A DNA stretch of 64,000 nt from Bacteroidetes bacterium UBA1935 (GTDB lineage: Bacteria; Bacteroidota; Bacteroidia; Chitinophagales; Chitinophagaceae): assembly GCA_002337045.1 (NCBI GenBank), contig DDFF01000008.1:62001-126000 (forward strand). The letters run 5' to 3'. Position 1 is the first letter of the stretch; the number at the start of each line of letters is the position of its first letter. The notes under the pieces were generated by a model. That model was not told where the DNA came from, made no database searches, and was given only the letters and a program-made list of their open reading frames with translations. The translations under genes and the position numbers were made by a program. Shown here piece after piece: positions 34,015 to 42,882 of this stretch.

Positions 34015-35244
34015 ATGAAGAAACAATTTTTATTAATGGGCTCTTTGCTGCTGTCAACTGCAATGGCGTACGGAGCTGCTTTTCAGCTAAACCTGCAAGG
34101 GGTTAGGCAATTGGCACAGGGCGGAACAGGTACTGCGGTTCCTTGGGATGCCTCTACCATTTTCTACAATCCCGGCGGCCTCAGCGCATTGAAAAATGTG
34201 AATGCTTACTGCAGCGTACAATTCCTGTCAGCTAACACACGCTATGTAGAAACGCCTACAGGCAGCTACAGTGCAGACAGCAAGGCTAAAACATATACTC
34301 CGTTCAACTTTTACGTTGGCGGCCCGGTACGTTACAAAAGCAAACTGAGCCTTGGCTTGGGTGTGTATACGCCGTTTGGCACTGGTATAAAATGGGATGA
34401 TAACTGGCGCGGCCGTTATGTTATTCAGGATATCCAGCTGCAAAGCGTATTCTTCCAGCCTACTGCCAGCTATCGTTTCAACGACGTTATCTCAGTAGGT
34501 GCAGGTTTTGTTATTGCTACAGGCAATGTAAAAATCCAGAAAGCAATACCACTGCAAAGCGGTGGCCAGGATGGCATGGCAGAGCTGAAAGGCAATGCAA
34601 TGGGCTATGGCTATAACATAGGTGTGCATCTGCGTGCCAGCGACAATATCCAGTTTGGTATCAGCTACCGTTCGGGTGTAAAAATGAAAGTGAAAAGAGG
34701 TTATGCAAACTTCACAGTGCCATCATCACTGTCTGGTTCATTCCCATATACAGCATTCAAATCAGACATCAATCTGCCACAGGTAGTATCTGCAGGTATT
34801 GGTGTTAAAGTAACTGAAAGGCTCGGTCTTCAGGCAGATGCAAACTTTGTAGGTTGGAGCTCTTACGACAGTCTGATATTTGACTACGAAACAAATACTG
34901 CCTCACTGACAGATACACGTTCTCCTCGTCGTTACAAAAACACCTTGATTGTACGTCTGGGTGCTAACTACCTGATAGGACAGAAGTGGACAGTAATGCT
35001 GGGTGCAGCATACGATCCTACTCCTGTTAGGGATGGTTACCTGTCTCCTGATTTGCCTGATAACGACCACATTATGACTACAGGTGGTTTCGTCTTCAAA
35101 CCAAATAAAAAACTGGCTATCATGGGTGTACTGGAATATGTATTTACACCTGTTCGCGAAGGTTCTCTGAACGAAGCTCAATTCTCTGGTCGTTATCAAA
35201 CAAAAATTATTAACCCAGGCATTGGTCTTAACTACGAATTCTAA
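34015..35244 (+). CDS. OmpP1/FadL family outer membrane transporter
   Basis: FadL-type barrels let long-chain fatty acids and other hydrophobic compounds across the outer membrane. The ATG at 34015 (409 aa) begins a clean signal peptide (MKKQFLLMGSLLLSTAMAYG); an ATG at 33934 only adds an unlikely tail. The mature N-terminus FQLNLQGVRQLAQGGTGTAV, followed by ASTIFYNPGGLSAL, is the family hatch motif. Strand repeats fill the rest and the chain ends in aromatic YEF. It is followed after 26 bases by a GDSL-hydrolase lipoprotein, which may act on the imported lipid. Confidence 0.9.
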   Translation: MKKQFLLMGSLLLSTAMAYGAAFQLNLQGVRQLAQGGTGTAVPWDASTIFYNPGGLSALKNVNAYCSVQFLSANTRYVETPTGSYSADSKAKTYTPFNFYVGGPVRYKSKLSLGLGVYTPFGTGIKWDDNWRGRYVIQDIQLQSVFFQPTASYRFNDVISVGAGFVIATGNVKIQKAIPLQSGGQDGMAELKGNAMGYGYNIGVHLRASDNIQFGISYRSGVKMKVKRGYANFTVPSSLSGSFPYTAFKSDINLPQVVSAGIGVKVTERLGLQADANFVGWSSYDSLIFDYETNTASLTDTRSPRRYKNTLIVRLGANYLIGQKWTVMLGAAYDPTPVRDGYLSPDLPDNDHIMTTGGFVFKPNKKLAIMGVLEYVFTPVREGSLNEAQFSGRYQTKIINPGIGLNYEF

Positions 35245-35270
35245 TACATACCCAACAAAAAATTACAACA

Positions 35271-36590
35271 ATGAAGAAATTATATATACTCGGTTTAATG
35301 GCCTTTGTTGCGTCATGTAAACCAAACATAGAGCCTGAAAAACCTACCAAGGGAGACGGCGTTGATTTCAGCAGTTACGTTGCAGTAGGTAATTCTTTGA
35401 CTGCAGGTTATGCCGACAACAGTCTTTACAGGTCTGGTCAGGAAAACTCTTATCCTTCTATGCTTGCAGAGCAGTTCAAAACTGTTGGTGGTGGTGTATT
35501 CCGTCAGCCGCTTCTACCGGGCGAATATGGTTATCCATCTGCAAAACTGGTATTGGGTTCTCGCCAAGGCCTTTGCGATACGGCAGCATCTCTTGCTCCT
35601 ATACCTTATACAGGTGCATTAGACACTGTAGGTAGTAGCATAAATATCTTCAATACTGCTGGTCCGTTCAATAACATGGGGATTCCGGGTATTCGTTGTA
35701 TAGATTTCGTAATACCAGGCTATGGGTTTCTGAATCCGTATGCAAGACGTATGTTCGCAAGCCCTACCGGCTCCAGGCCTGTAGACGAAGTGGTAGTGGC
35801 AAAACCTACATTCTTCACACTTTGGATAGGTAGCAATGACGTATTGGGTTATGCAACATCTGGTGGCGAAGGCCCAACGGCACCTGGTGGCACCAACAAA
35901 ATATCTGATGTAGATCAGTTTAACGCTGCATACGATAGCGTACTTAGCAATCTGAGACGCAAAGGTGCACAAGGTGTATTGCTGAATATACCTGATGTTA
36001 CTTCAATCCCTTTCTGCACTACTATACCTGCAAAAGGCCTGATGTTGTCTAAAAACGATGCAAACCTGTTGAATAACGCTTATAATTCTTTGAATGGTTT
36101 TATTCGTTTCAATGAAGGCGCAAACTACTTCATTATCGAAGACAGTTCAGTACCAACAAAATTCAGGCATATTCAAGAAGGAGAATACATCTTATTGAGC
36201 ACACCACAAGACTCTATCAAGTGTAAAGGTTGGGGTACTAAAAAACCAATTCCTGGTAAATATGTACTTACAGGCAATGAAGTTACTAAAATCAAAACTG
36301 CTACTGCTGCGTTCAACAACATCATATACCTGATGGCACGTAGAGAAAGCCTTGCAATGGTTGATATGAATTCTTACCTGAAAACACTGCAAACAGGTAT
36401 TACTTTCAACGGTGCGGGTTTCAATGCAAACTTTGTTAGTGGTGGTGCATTCTCGTTGGATGGTGTACACCTTACTCCACGTGGCTATGCGTTGGTTGCT
36501 AATCAGATTCTGATGGCTATCAACAACAAATACAAATCAACAATACCATTGGTAGATGTAAATAAATACAAGGGTATCCAGTTCCCTTAA
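35271..36590 (+). CDS. SGNH/GDSL hydrolase family lipoprotein
   Basis: The 439-residue protein has a lipoprotein signal peptide (VASCKP, Cys at about residue 16) and an SGNH hydrolase fold: block I VAVGNSLTAGYADNS with the likely nucleophile Ser in GNSL, block III WIGSNDVLG, and block V DGVHLTPRGYALVANQ with the Asp-His pair. It would be an outer-membrane-anchored esterase or lipase. Its position right after a FadL-type porin suggests the pair releases and imports fatty acids. Confidence 0.88.
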   Translation: MKKLYILGLMAFVASCKPNIEPEKPTKGDGVDFSSYVAVGNSLTAGYADNSLYRSGQENSYPSMLAEQFKTVGGGVFRQPLLPGEYGYPSAKLVLGSRQGLCDTAASLAPIPYTGALDTVGSSINIFNTAGPFNNMGIPGIRCIDFVIPGYGFLNPYARRMFASPTGSRPVDEVVVAKPTFFTLWIGSNDVLGYATSGGEGPTAPGGTNKISDVDQFNAAYDSVLSNLRRKGAQGVLLNIPDVTSIPFCTTIPAKGLMLSKNDANLLNNAYNSLNGFIRFNEGANYFIIEDSSVPTKFRHIQEGEYILLSTPQDSIKCKGWGTKKPIPGKYVLTGNEVTKIKTATAAFNNIIYLMARRESLAMVDMNSYLKTLQTGITFNGAGFNANFVSGGAFSLDGVHLTPRGYALVANQILMAINNKYKSTIPLVDVNKYKGIQFP

Positions 36591-36611
36591 TATAGTAGAT
36601 TGCTTTGATGA

Positions 36612-36650
36612 AAATAAGGCTACTCATACTGAGTAGCCTTATTTGTTTTT
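36612..36650. terminator. Bidirectional terminator
   Basis: AAATAAGGCTACTCA and TGAGTAGCCTTATTT form a 15-base perfect stem with a TAC loop, then GTTTTT on the right. It overlaps nothing essential and sits between the convergent GDSL and LRR genes. Confidence 0.9.
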
Positions 36651-37506
36651 ATGGATTTTGTGATGGCCTGTACAACATATCGCCACCTTGTATTACCTGT
36701 ATCACTTGCCTGAATCTGTATTGCCTGTTTTCATAAAACGGTATTGTTCTCTCATCAATATATACATTTTCCAGAGCCCTGATATTGCTAAGGCTGGCAG
36801 GCATACGTATAATACCGCAACGCACTACATCCAGCTCTTGCAACTTCTGACATTTGCCCAAAGACTCCGGCAGTGTCTGAATTTTATTTTTGTTCAGGTA
36901 CAGAAAGCGCAGATTTTGCAATTCGCCTATATTTTCAGGAATAGCTTCGAGGTAGTTGTTGCCTGCATCCAGAAAATCAAGATTTTTTATTCGTGTTATG
37001 CTTTGTGGTAGCTTTGCCAGTTCATTATTATTTACTCTCAGTGTTACCAGCTTGCTCATCATATCCATACAGTCATTCAGCGAGTCAAGGCTATTGCCAT
37101 TAATGGCAAAACTCTTTAAAGATTTAAGGTAGCAGAAAGAATCCGGGAGGCTGTTGATATCGTTATAGCTAAACGACAATTCTTCTAACGCCGACAGCCG
37201 GCCTATACCTTCAGGTATTTGGTTAATCTTATTTCTAAACAGTATAAGTTTCTTTAGCTTCTTGCAGGTAAAGAGAGATGGGGGAAGACTCTTAATTTTA
37301 TTATTGCTCAGATTCAGCTCTTCAAGATTAGGAAACTGATCCAGAATATCGGGTATTTCTTCCATGCCTCGGTATGTCATGTGTATTACATACACATGCT
37401 CTTTCTCCAGCATCGCGTCTTCCCATGTTCTGTATGTATTTTGTTGTGCATGTGCATAGTTAGCACATAGTAATACAGCTAGAGCAATGCATAGTTTTCG
37501 TGCCAT
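36649..37506 (-). CDS. Secreted leucine-rich repeat protein
   Basis: The 285-residue product has a signal peptide (to AHAQ) and about eight LRRs of 23 residues (pattern LEELNLSNNKIKSLPPSLF, LKKLILFRNKINQIPEGI, and so on) of the plant-like or treble-clef bacterial type. No T9SS sorting domain is evident at the C-terminus (MLYRPSQNP). Such secreted LRR proteins usually bind other proteins. It is in a leftward run with the next gene upstream at 37550. Confidence 0.85.
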   Translation of the reverse strand: MARKLCIALAVLLCANYAHAQQNTYRTWEDAMLEKEHVYVIHMTYRGMEEIPDILDQFPNLEELNLSNNKIKSLPPSLFTCKKLKKLILFRNKINQIPEGIGRLSALEELSFSYNDINSLPDSFCYLKSLKSFAINGNSLDSLNDCMDMMSKLVTLRVNNNELAKLPQSITRIKNLDFLDAGNNYLEAIPENIGELQNLRFLYLNKNKIQTLPESLGKCQKLQELDVVRCGIIRMPASLSNIRALENVYIDERTIPFYENRQYRFRQVIQVIQGGDMLYRPSQNP

Positions 37507-37549
37507 AACATTAAGTTTTAGGAGATTATATTGAAAACAGAATGCTGTT

Positions 37550-38206
37550 TTACCTGCCGTTTATCAGTTGCTGGTACTCGGCATTGCTGATGATCTTATA
37601 GCCTGATGGTAAGCGAAATATTGCGTTCTCTACAGGTAGTGCATTGATGCTTTTTGTAGTAAAGCGTATTGCTGTTCCATCATCATTGTAGTTTGTAAAT
37701 GAAAATAGTAAGTATGTTATACCCGGGTAGTTGTCAAAAACAATATTACCCGGAGTCCAGTCTTTACTAAATGCAATAGTACTTGTATTGCCATTCTTAT
37801 ATGTCACAATTGCCTCATTTACACTTGTGCCAGCTATTTCTTTACTAGCTTTCAGATCTTTTATAGTATAGCCCTCAAATTTCTTACGCCTGTTTTGCAT
37901 GCTTTTAAGATCCAACTGTATAGCATAAGTTTTTGTACCAAGCTTTTTTAGTGAGTATACAGTACTATCCTGATAGTTATATAGCAAAGTGGTGGTGTAA
38001 CCATTCTCCAGTTCCAATGTTTCTTTAACCATTAATCCTTTTACTACTATATCGTATGTTCCTTTATATTGTACAAGCCCTTCCTGATTTGCGGGAGGGT
38101 CTATGGCAATGTTATATTCTATTTTTCCTTCAGTAAATGGGCGTTGTGCAAAGCCTTGATAGCCTGCCAGAATAAAACTCAGTATAAATATAAACGGGCG
38201 CATCAT
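37550..38206 (-). CDS. Secreted protein of unknown function (DUF4412/GLPGLI-like)
   Basis: The 218-residue protein has a signal peptide (to GFAQ) and a beta-rich body: FTEGKIEYNIAIDPP, TTLLYNYQDSTVYSLKKLG, and a C-terminal IFRLPSGYKIISNAEYQQL. This resembles secreted DUF4412 or GLPGLI-type proteins, in which strands form a lipoprotein-carrier-like half barrel, but I am not sure of the family. It lies 43 bases upstream of the LRR gene and may share its transcript. Confidence 0.65.
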   Translation of the reverse strand: MMRPFIFILSFILAGYQGFAQRPFTEGKIEYNIAIDPPANQEGLVQYKGTYDIVVKGLMVKETLELENGYTTTLLYNYQDSTVYSLKKLGTKTYAIQLDLKSMQNRRKKFEGYTIKDLKASKEIAGTSVNEAIVTYKNGNTSTIAFSKDWTPGNIVFDNYPGITYLLFSFTNYNDDGTAIRFTTKSINALPVENAIFRLPSGYKIISNAEYQQLINGR

Positions 38207-38275
38207 CTCAGAATTGTTCTTGCTATCTAAGGTACTAATAATTTTGGCTGTAGATTTTGACTTACTGCAAATAAA

Positions 38276-38302
38276 AAAAGGCTTACAATTTGTAAGCCTT
38301 TT
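38276..38302. terminator. Intrinsic terminator between 38206 and 38323 genes
   Basis: AAAAGGCTTACA (38276-38287) and TGTAAGCCTTTT (38291-38302) pair perfectly, with an A run on the left, which becomes a T run for the minus-strand gene at 38323. Confidence 0.85.
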
Positions 38303-38322
38303 GAAATAATATAGTAAGTAAA

Positions 38323-39039
38323 TTACTGCTTGTTGAATTTTCGAACGGCTACAATATGGCCTTGCCCATCCATTAGTCGCAGCATATAAATGCCGGCTGG
38401 CATACCTTCCAAGCTAACAGATGCACTTGTGTTATTTACTTTATAAGAACCTACTTGTTTGCCAATCAGGTTGTAAATACCCAGAGATTTTACCTCAGTC
38501 ATACCTGCGAAAACGATATTCAGATCATCACGTACAGGGTTAGGGTACAATATAACGTTATCAGTAGATTTAGTTGCTACAGCATTAACGCCTGTAGCCC
38601 ACTTATTGAATACAAATGTAGTGGTATCTTTATTAGTACCTTGAGCAACCTCTACAACAGCGTAGTAAGGGCCAGTACTTGTAGCAGCAGAAATGTCTGA
38701 ACCGTAAGAAACATACATTGTCATGGTTGTACCGCTGGCAACATCCAACGATGTTTGCGTACTGCCTGATAAAACACCTTTGTCATAGCAATATTGATTA
38801 TCGCACAGACCAAAACCATTGTACCAAGCACCGTTAGCAGATGTTATGTTAGTACTTATGATTTTCCAGTCATACTTGTTAGCGCCCGGAGATGTATTTG
38901 TAAGCGAATTGGTAATCTTACCACCAGCATCAGATATAACACCTTTCGCAGTGTCTTTAGCTATGGTAAATTGAGCCTTAGCTTCGTTTGTTGCAGCTAA
39001 TCCAAGAATGATAGACAGGCAAAGTATAAATTTCTTCAT
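38323..39039 (-). CDS. Secreted protein with type IX sorting domain
   Basis: The 238-residue protein has a signal peptide (to EAKA) and a beta-rich mature region of unknown fold (about 25-150). A type A T9SS C-terminal domain ends it (DNVILYPNPVRDDLNIVF, MTEVKSLGIYNLIGKQVGSY, MPAGIYMLRLMDGQGHIVAV). It is thus cargo of the T9SS to which GldH is linked and is probably surface-anchored or released. The functional region has no recognised family. It is a single gene bounded by a terminator. Confidence 0.88.
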   Translation of the reverse strand: MKKFILCLSIILGLAATNEAKAQFTIAKDTAKGVISDAGGKITNSLTNTSPGANKYDWKIISTNITSANGAWYNGFGLCDNQYCYDKGVLSGSTQTSLDVASGTTMTMYVSYGSDISAATSTGPYYAVVEVAQGTNKDTTTFVFNKWATGVNAVATKSTDNVILYPNPVRDDLNIVFAGMTEVKSLGIYNLIGKQVGSYKVNNTSASVSLEGMPAGIYMLRLMDGQGHIVAVRKFNKQ

Positions 39040-39184
39040 TTCACACTATTTTACTACTGCAATATAGACATATTAATTCGTCCATCCAACTGTTTTTCTG
39101 TCATAGATCTGTTAAAAACCACCCCTGAATCTTATAGCATACTATTTTTCGTACATTGCTGTTATATACATTGCTCATTAGCGT

Positions 39185-40864
39185 ATGCAGAATATATTAA
39201 AAAAATATAGAGGCTTTCTACTCGGTTTGTCGGTTTCAGGTGTTGCCTTGCTATTTGTAAGGGCGCAGGCGCCTGATTCATATTTCGAAATATCTAAAAA
39301 TCTTGATATATACACTACTATATTTAAAGAGCTTAATTCATATTATGTAGACCCTATAGAACCTGGCAAAATGGTAAAAACGGGCATCGATGCCATGTTA
39401 GATGGTCTGGATCCGTATACCAATTACATTACAGAATCAGATATAGAGGAATATGAGTTTCAGACAACCGGTAAATTTGGTGGTATTGGGGCCAATCTTC
39501 GCAAAAAAGAAGAAAAGGTGTATATAGGCGATGTTTATGAAAACAGCCCGGCAGCTACAGCAGGCCTAAAACCCGGAGACGAGGTTATTTCGATAGATAA
39601 TCAGCCGCTGAAGGATAAAAATATGGATGCTATCAGCACACTGTTAAAAGGTTCTTCAGGTACACAGGTGGCATTGCTAATAAAAGACGCATTGACAGGT
39701 ACCGAATCTGTTAAGAAACTCACCCGTAGTGAGATAGAGATTTCAAGCGTACCATTTGCCGGCTTGGTAGGTCCCGAGAAGAACATAGCGTATGTAACGC
39801 TAACACAGTTTACGCCTGCATGTAGCCGCATACTTCGCAGCTCGTTAGATAGCCTCAAGAAAGTACAACCCAATCTGAAATCTGTAGTACTGGATTTGCG
39901 CAACAATCCGGGTGGCTTGCTCGACGAAGCGGTGTCTATCTGCAACCTGTTTGTAGACCGTGGTCAGCTAGTAGTAACTACAAAAGGTAAGATTCAGGAG
40001 TTCTATCAGGAATTTAAAACACAAGGTGCGCCTTGGGATGAAAAAATACCTGTTGCAGTACTTATAAACAGTTCATCAGCATCAGCATCTGAAGTAGTAT
40101 CAGGTACGTTGCAAGATCTTGACAGGGCAGTGGTAATAGGTGAGCGCTCCTACGGCAAAGGACTGGTACAGGTGACAAAGCCTGTCGGTTATAATGCCCG
40201 CCTGAAGCTGACTACAGCAAAATACTACACACCAAGCGGGCGCTGTATACAAGCAATAGATTATGCAAGCCGCAATGCAGATGGCAGTGTGGGACATATA
40301 CCCGATTCTTTGAAAAAAGAGTACAAGACCAAGGGGGGGCGCAGAGTATTAAGTGGCGGTGGTGTAGACCCCGATATAACAGTGCCTAATCAAGATATCA
40401 GCAAACTGGCAGTAACGCTCTATATAAAAAATATGTTTTTTGAATATGCCACACAGTATGTAAAAACACATAAAACGATTGCGCCTGCCGGTAGCTTTGT
40501 CATTACAGATGCAGACTATGCAGACTTTGTAAAGTGGTTGGATGGCAAAGACTATGCGTATAAAACAGATGCAGAAGTAGCACTCGATTCATTTAAACAA
40601 ATAACCACCCGCAGCAAATCTTTTGATGCGCTGAAGGCAGAATACAATGCACTGCTGGCTAAAGCTACGCATGATAAAAAACAAGACTTTCAGAAGAGCA
40701 AGAAAGAAATCGTCCGTTTGTTGCAGGGGGAAATTATAACTCGCTACTATTACACGCGTGGCAGAATTGAAAACGGATTGAAAGATGATGAGGATTTCAA
40801 CAAAGCCATTTCTATACTTACACAACCCGCACAATATCAGGCGCTTTTAGCACCTAAAAAGTAA
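39185..40864 (+). CDS. S41 family C-terminal processing peptidase
   Basis: The 559-residue periplasmic serine protease has an N-terminal membrane anchor or signal (about 8-26), a PDZ domain (about 90-175, with FGGIGANLRKKE and PGDEVISIDNQPL), and the S41 catalytic core with Ser300 in NSSSASASEVVSG and Lys325 in SYGKGLVQ. The long C-terminal helical extension (about 450-559) is typical of Bacteroidota CtpA. It would trim or degrade secreted and periplasmic proteins. The gene precedes the Hpt operon by 46 bases, which carries its own promoter. Confidence 0.92.
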   Translation: MQNILKKYRGFLLGLSVSGVALLFVRAQAPDSYFEISKNLDIYTTIFKELNSYYVDPIEPGKMVKTGIDAMLDGLDPYTNYITESDIEEYEFQTTGKFGGIGANLRKKEEKVYIGDVYENSPAATAGLKPGDEVISIDNQPLKDKNMDAISTLLKGSSGTQVALLIKDALTGTESVKKLTRSEIEISSVPFAGLVGPEKNIAYVTLTQFTPACSRILRSSLDSLKKVQPNLKSVVLDLRNNPGGLLDEAVSICNLFVDRGQLVVTTKGKIQEFYQEFKTQGAPWDEKIPVAVLINSSSASASEVVSGTLQDLDRAVVIGERSYGKGLVQVTKPVGYNARLKLTTAKYYTPSGRCIQAIDYASRNADGSVGHIPDSLKKEYKTKGGRRVLSGGGVDPDITVPNQDISKLAVTLYIKNMFFEYATQYVKTHKTIAPAGSFVITDADYADFVKWLDGKDYAYKTDAEVALDSFKQITTRSKSFDALKAEYNALLAKATHDKKQDFQKSKKEIVRLLQGEIITRYYYTRGRIENGLKDDEDFNKAISILTQPAQYQALLAPKK

Positions 40865-40883
40865 CAAGATTGCAGGACGTTTA

Positions 40884-40891
40884 TATCTTTG
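40884..40891 (+). promoter_or_regulatory. -7 element of the Hpt/DUF2752/CCC operon
   Basis: TATCTTTG is the most conserved form of the Bacteroidota -7 element, 20 bases before the ATG at 40911. No clear -33 TTTG was found at the usual spacing. Confidence 0.6.
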
Positions 40892-40910
40892 TCAATAACA
40901 ATCGTTGCGT

Positions 40911-41285
40911 ATGGAGCCACTAATAGATTTCAGTTATCTGCAGGAATTATCAGGAGGAGATGCTAAATACCTCTACGAATTGCTGGATATTTTTCTGGGT
41001 ACTACTCCCGAAGGCTTGGATAAGTTGGAGCACCTGATACGCAATACCAACGATTGGGAAGCTATCTACAAACAGGCGCACTTCCTCAAGTCGAGCGTAG
41101 GTATTGTGAAGATACGTGATATGCATGCGCAACTGTTGCGTATTGAAGAACTGGGACGCAAAGAAGAAGGCCGCCCCGAAATAGAAGAACTGATTGGCAA
41201 AATCATGGGTACCTTCAAAGAAGCGCAGGCTGTACTGGAAGCAGAAAGAGCTAAGCACAAAAAAGCTGCAGGAATAGTAGATTAA
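40911..41285 (+). CDS. Hpt domain phosphotransfer protein
   Basis: The start ATG at 40911 (124 aa) is preferred to a TTG six bases upstream. The protein is an all-helical histidine phosphotransfer domain; the phospho-accepting His is in YKQAHFLKSSVGIV (compare AHxLKxxS). It has no kinase or receiver domain. It probably relays phosphate between a hybrid kinase and a regulator encoded elsewhere; the orphan histidine kinase at 3072 is not a hybrid kinase. It heads an operon with two membrane proteins, which is unusual company for an Hpt protein. Confidence 0.85.
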   Translation: MEPLIDFSYLQELSGGDAKYLYELLDIFLGTTPEGLDKLEHLIRNTNDWEAIYKQAHFLKSSVGIVKIRDMHAQLLRIEELGRKEEGRPEIEELIGKIMGTFKEAQAVLEAERAKHKKAAGIVD

Positions 41286-41292
41286 CACCATC

Positions 41293-41613
41293 ATGGCATC
41301 GGCATACGATAATTGCATTGCGTGGGCAGAGCGGCATATGCTTTCATGCCCTTCTAAAAAGCTGATGCATCTGGATTGCCCCGGTTGTGGTTTGCAAAGA
41401 AGCACTATTGCATTGCTGAAGGGGGATGTACAATCCTCGTGGCATTTCTATCCCCCAACATTGTTTATTATAGCTACTGTAGTATTTCTTTTGCTGCATC
41501 TGGTATTTAAATTCAGGCATGGCGCTGCTGCAGTGAAATATTTATATATTGTAGCTGCTATCGTAATCTTCATTAACTATATCTACAAAATCTTCTCAAA
41601 CCAACTGATATGA
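41293..41613 (+). CDS. DUF2752 membrane protein
   Basis: The 106-residue protein has the DUF2752 signature CPGCGLQRSTIALLKGD after a conserved Cys pair (SCPSKKL). Three hydrophobic segments follow (TLFIIATVVFLLLHLVF and YLYIVAAIVIFINYIYKIF being the clearest). The family is widespread and small, its function unknown. The start is eight bases after the Hpt stop, and its end overlaps the next gene (ATGA), so the three genes are one operon. Confidence 0.88.
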   Translation: MASAYDNCIAWAERHMLSCPSKKLMHLDCPGCGLQRSTIALLKGDVQSSWHFYPPTLFIIATVVFLLLHLVFKFRHGAAAVKYLYIVAAIVIFINYIYKIFSNQLI

Positions 41614-41981
41614 CTGAAAACAATTACTCAGAACAACAACCACTGAACCAGCCACAAATTGCATTGCCCAATGCAACTGCAGTACTGGTATTAGGTATTG
41701 TGTCTATTCTTTTATGCTGCTGCTACGGTGGTGGGCTTGTTACTTCTATTATTGCACTGGTGCTGGCAGGTAAAGATACCAACCGCTATATAGCTAATCC
41801 GACAATGTATACACTGGGTTCTTACAGCAACCTGAAAGCAGGCAAGATATGTGCTATTATAGCTCTTGTTCTATCATTGATGACCATTGCATTTTATATT
41901 TGGTTTATAATGTTGGTTGGTATGGAAAATATGAACAACCCTGAAGCAGTGCGTGAAGCAATGGAAGGACTATTCAAATAG
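41610..41981 (+). CDS. CCC-motif membrane protein
   Basis: The 123-residue protein has two membrane helices, the first with LGIVSILLCCCYGGGLVTS, which gives the family its name, and the second LVLSLMTIAFYIWFIMLVG. The N-terminus is Gln/Asn-rich and soluble. The family is typical of Bacteroidota and is often next to DUF2752 proteins; its function is unknown. The start overlaps the DUF2752 stop. A strong terminator ends the operon. Confidence 0.85.
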   Translation: MTENNYSEQQPLNQPQIALPNATAVLVLGIVSILLCCCYGGGLVTSIIALVLAGKDTNRYIANPTMYTLGSYSNLKAGKICAIIALVLSLMTIAFYIWFIMLVGMENMNNPEAVREAMEGLFK

Positions 41982-42001
41982 CATGGTTTCAAAACATAAT
42001 A

Positions 42002-42030
42002 AAAGCCCCTCGTTTTGCGAGGGGCTTTCT
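42002..42030. terminator. Bidirectional terminator
   Basis: AAAGCCCCTCG (42002-42012) and CGAGGGGCTTT (42018-42028) form a perfect hairpin with a TTTTG loop. It serves the CCC gene and the convergent beta-barrel gene. Confidence 0.9.
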
Positions 42031-42059
42031 GTTTGTATTATAATCAAATCATTTTCTCA

Positions 42060-42869
42060 TTATATACCACCAAAACGCAGGCCTATTGTAAACGGACGCT
42101 GATCTAAACCTGTGCTGTGCAGCGGTGTTACCTGATAGCTGGCAAACAGGCGGAAAACATTGTCAAGACCAATCTCCCCGGTTACACACGCATTAAAGTC
42201 GTTGAAGTTGAATTCATCCCTGTTCTTTTGTTTACCACGTTCAGGAGATACTTGTTTGTTCCAAGATGCTATGCGGTAGCCACCTGTAGCACCCACACCA
42301 TATACCAGCCATGCTTTGTCTGCCAGTTTTGTTTTGAAGGTGAATTGCAATGGAATAGTCAGGTAGGTAAGGCCTATTTTGTTTTTGCTGAAGCTGATAG
42401 TATCCATCACAACCATTGGTACCGTTTCATTTCTGAAGCTGATGTTTTTGGTGTAGCGGAAATTGTACATCTGCAAACCGATACCTGTAGAAAAATAGAT
42501 TCTTTGCTTTTTACCATTGTGCAAACGTATTTTAGCCATCAAAGGGTATACATTTACGTTCCATGACTTACCGGTGCGCATGCTGAACAGATTTTCGTTT
42601 TGCAGGTTTTGTGGCACTTGCATAAAAGCTTTTGCCTCAGCACTATTGTAGTTGGTGTTATCTATGATAGAGTTGATACCAATATCTACTATACCTACAG
42701 ACAAGTCGAATTTCTTCTCCGGTTTTTCTTCTATTTTTTTGTCATTCACCTTAATACCATCAGAGCCTAAAGTGATAGTAGTTGATTTTTTTTCTTTCTT
42801 TTCTCCGTCTTGTGCGTTGGCGCTCAGGCTTATCATTGTAGCCGCCATCAGGCAATAAATCAGTTTCAT
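42060..42869 (-). CDS. Outer membrane beta-barrel protein of the ECF sigma operon
   Basis: The 269-residue protein has a signal peptide (to SANA), a Lys/Glu-rich spacer (DGEKKEKKS), and alternating amphipathic strands ending in TIGLRFGGI, typical of small PorT/OmpW-like barrels. The Lys/Glu region might face the periplasm and contact the anti-sigma factor. It is the last gene of a sigma/anti-sigma/barrel operon, 13 bases after the preceding gene. The barrel may be a target or a surface sensor of that system. Confidence 0.75.
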   Translation of the reverse strand: MKLIYCLMAATMISLSANAQDGEKKEKKSTTITLGSDGIKVNDKKIEEKPEKKFDLSVGIVDIGINSIIDNTNYNSAEAKAFMQVPQNLQNENLFSMRTGKSWNVNVYPLMAKIRLHNGKKQRIYFSTGIGLQMYNFRYTKNISFRNETVPMVVMDTISFSKNKIGLTYLTIPLQFTFKTKLADKAWLVYGVGATGGYRIASWNKQVSPERGKQKNRDEFNFNDFNACVTGEIGLDNVFRLFASYQVTPLHSTGLDQRPFTIGLRFGGI

Positions 42870-42882
42870 CTTCTGTTCGTTT

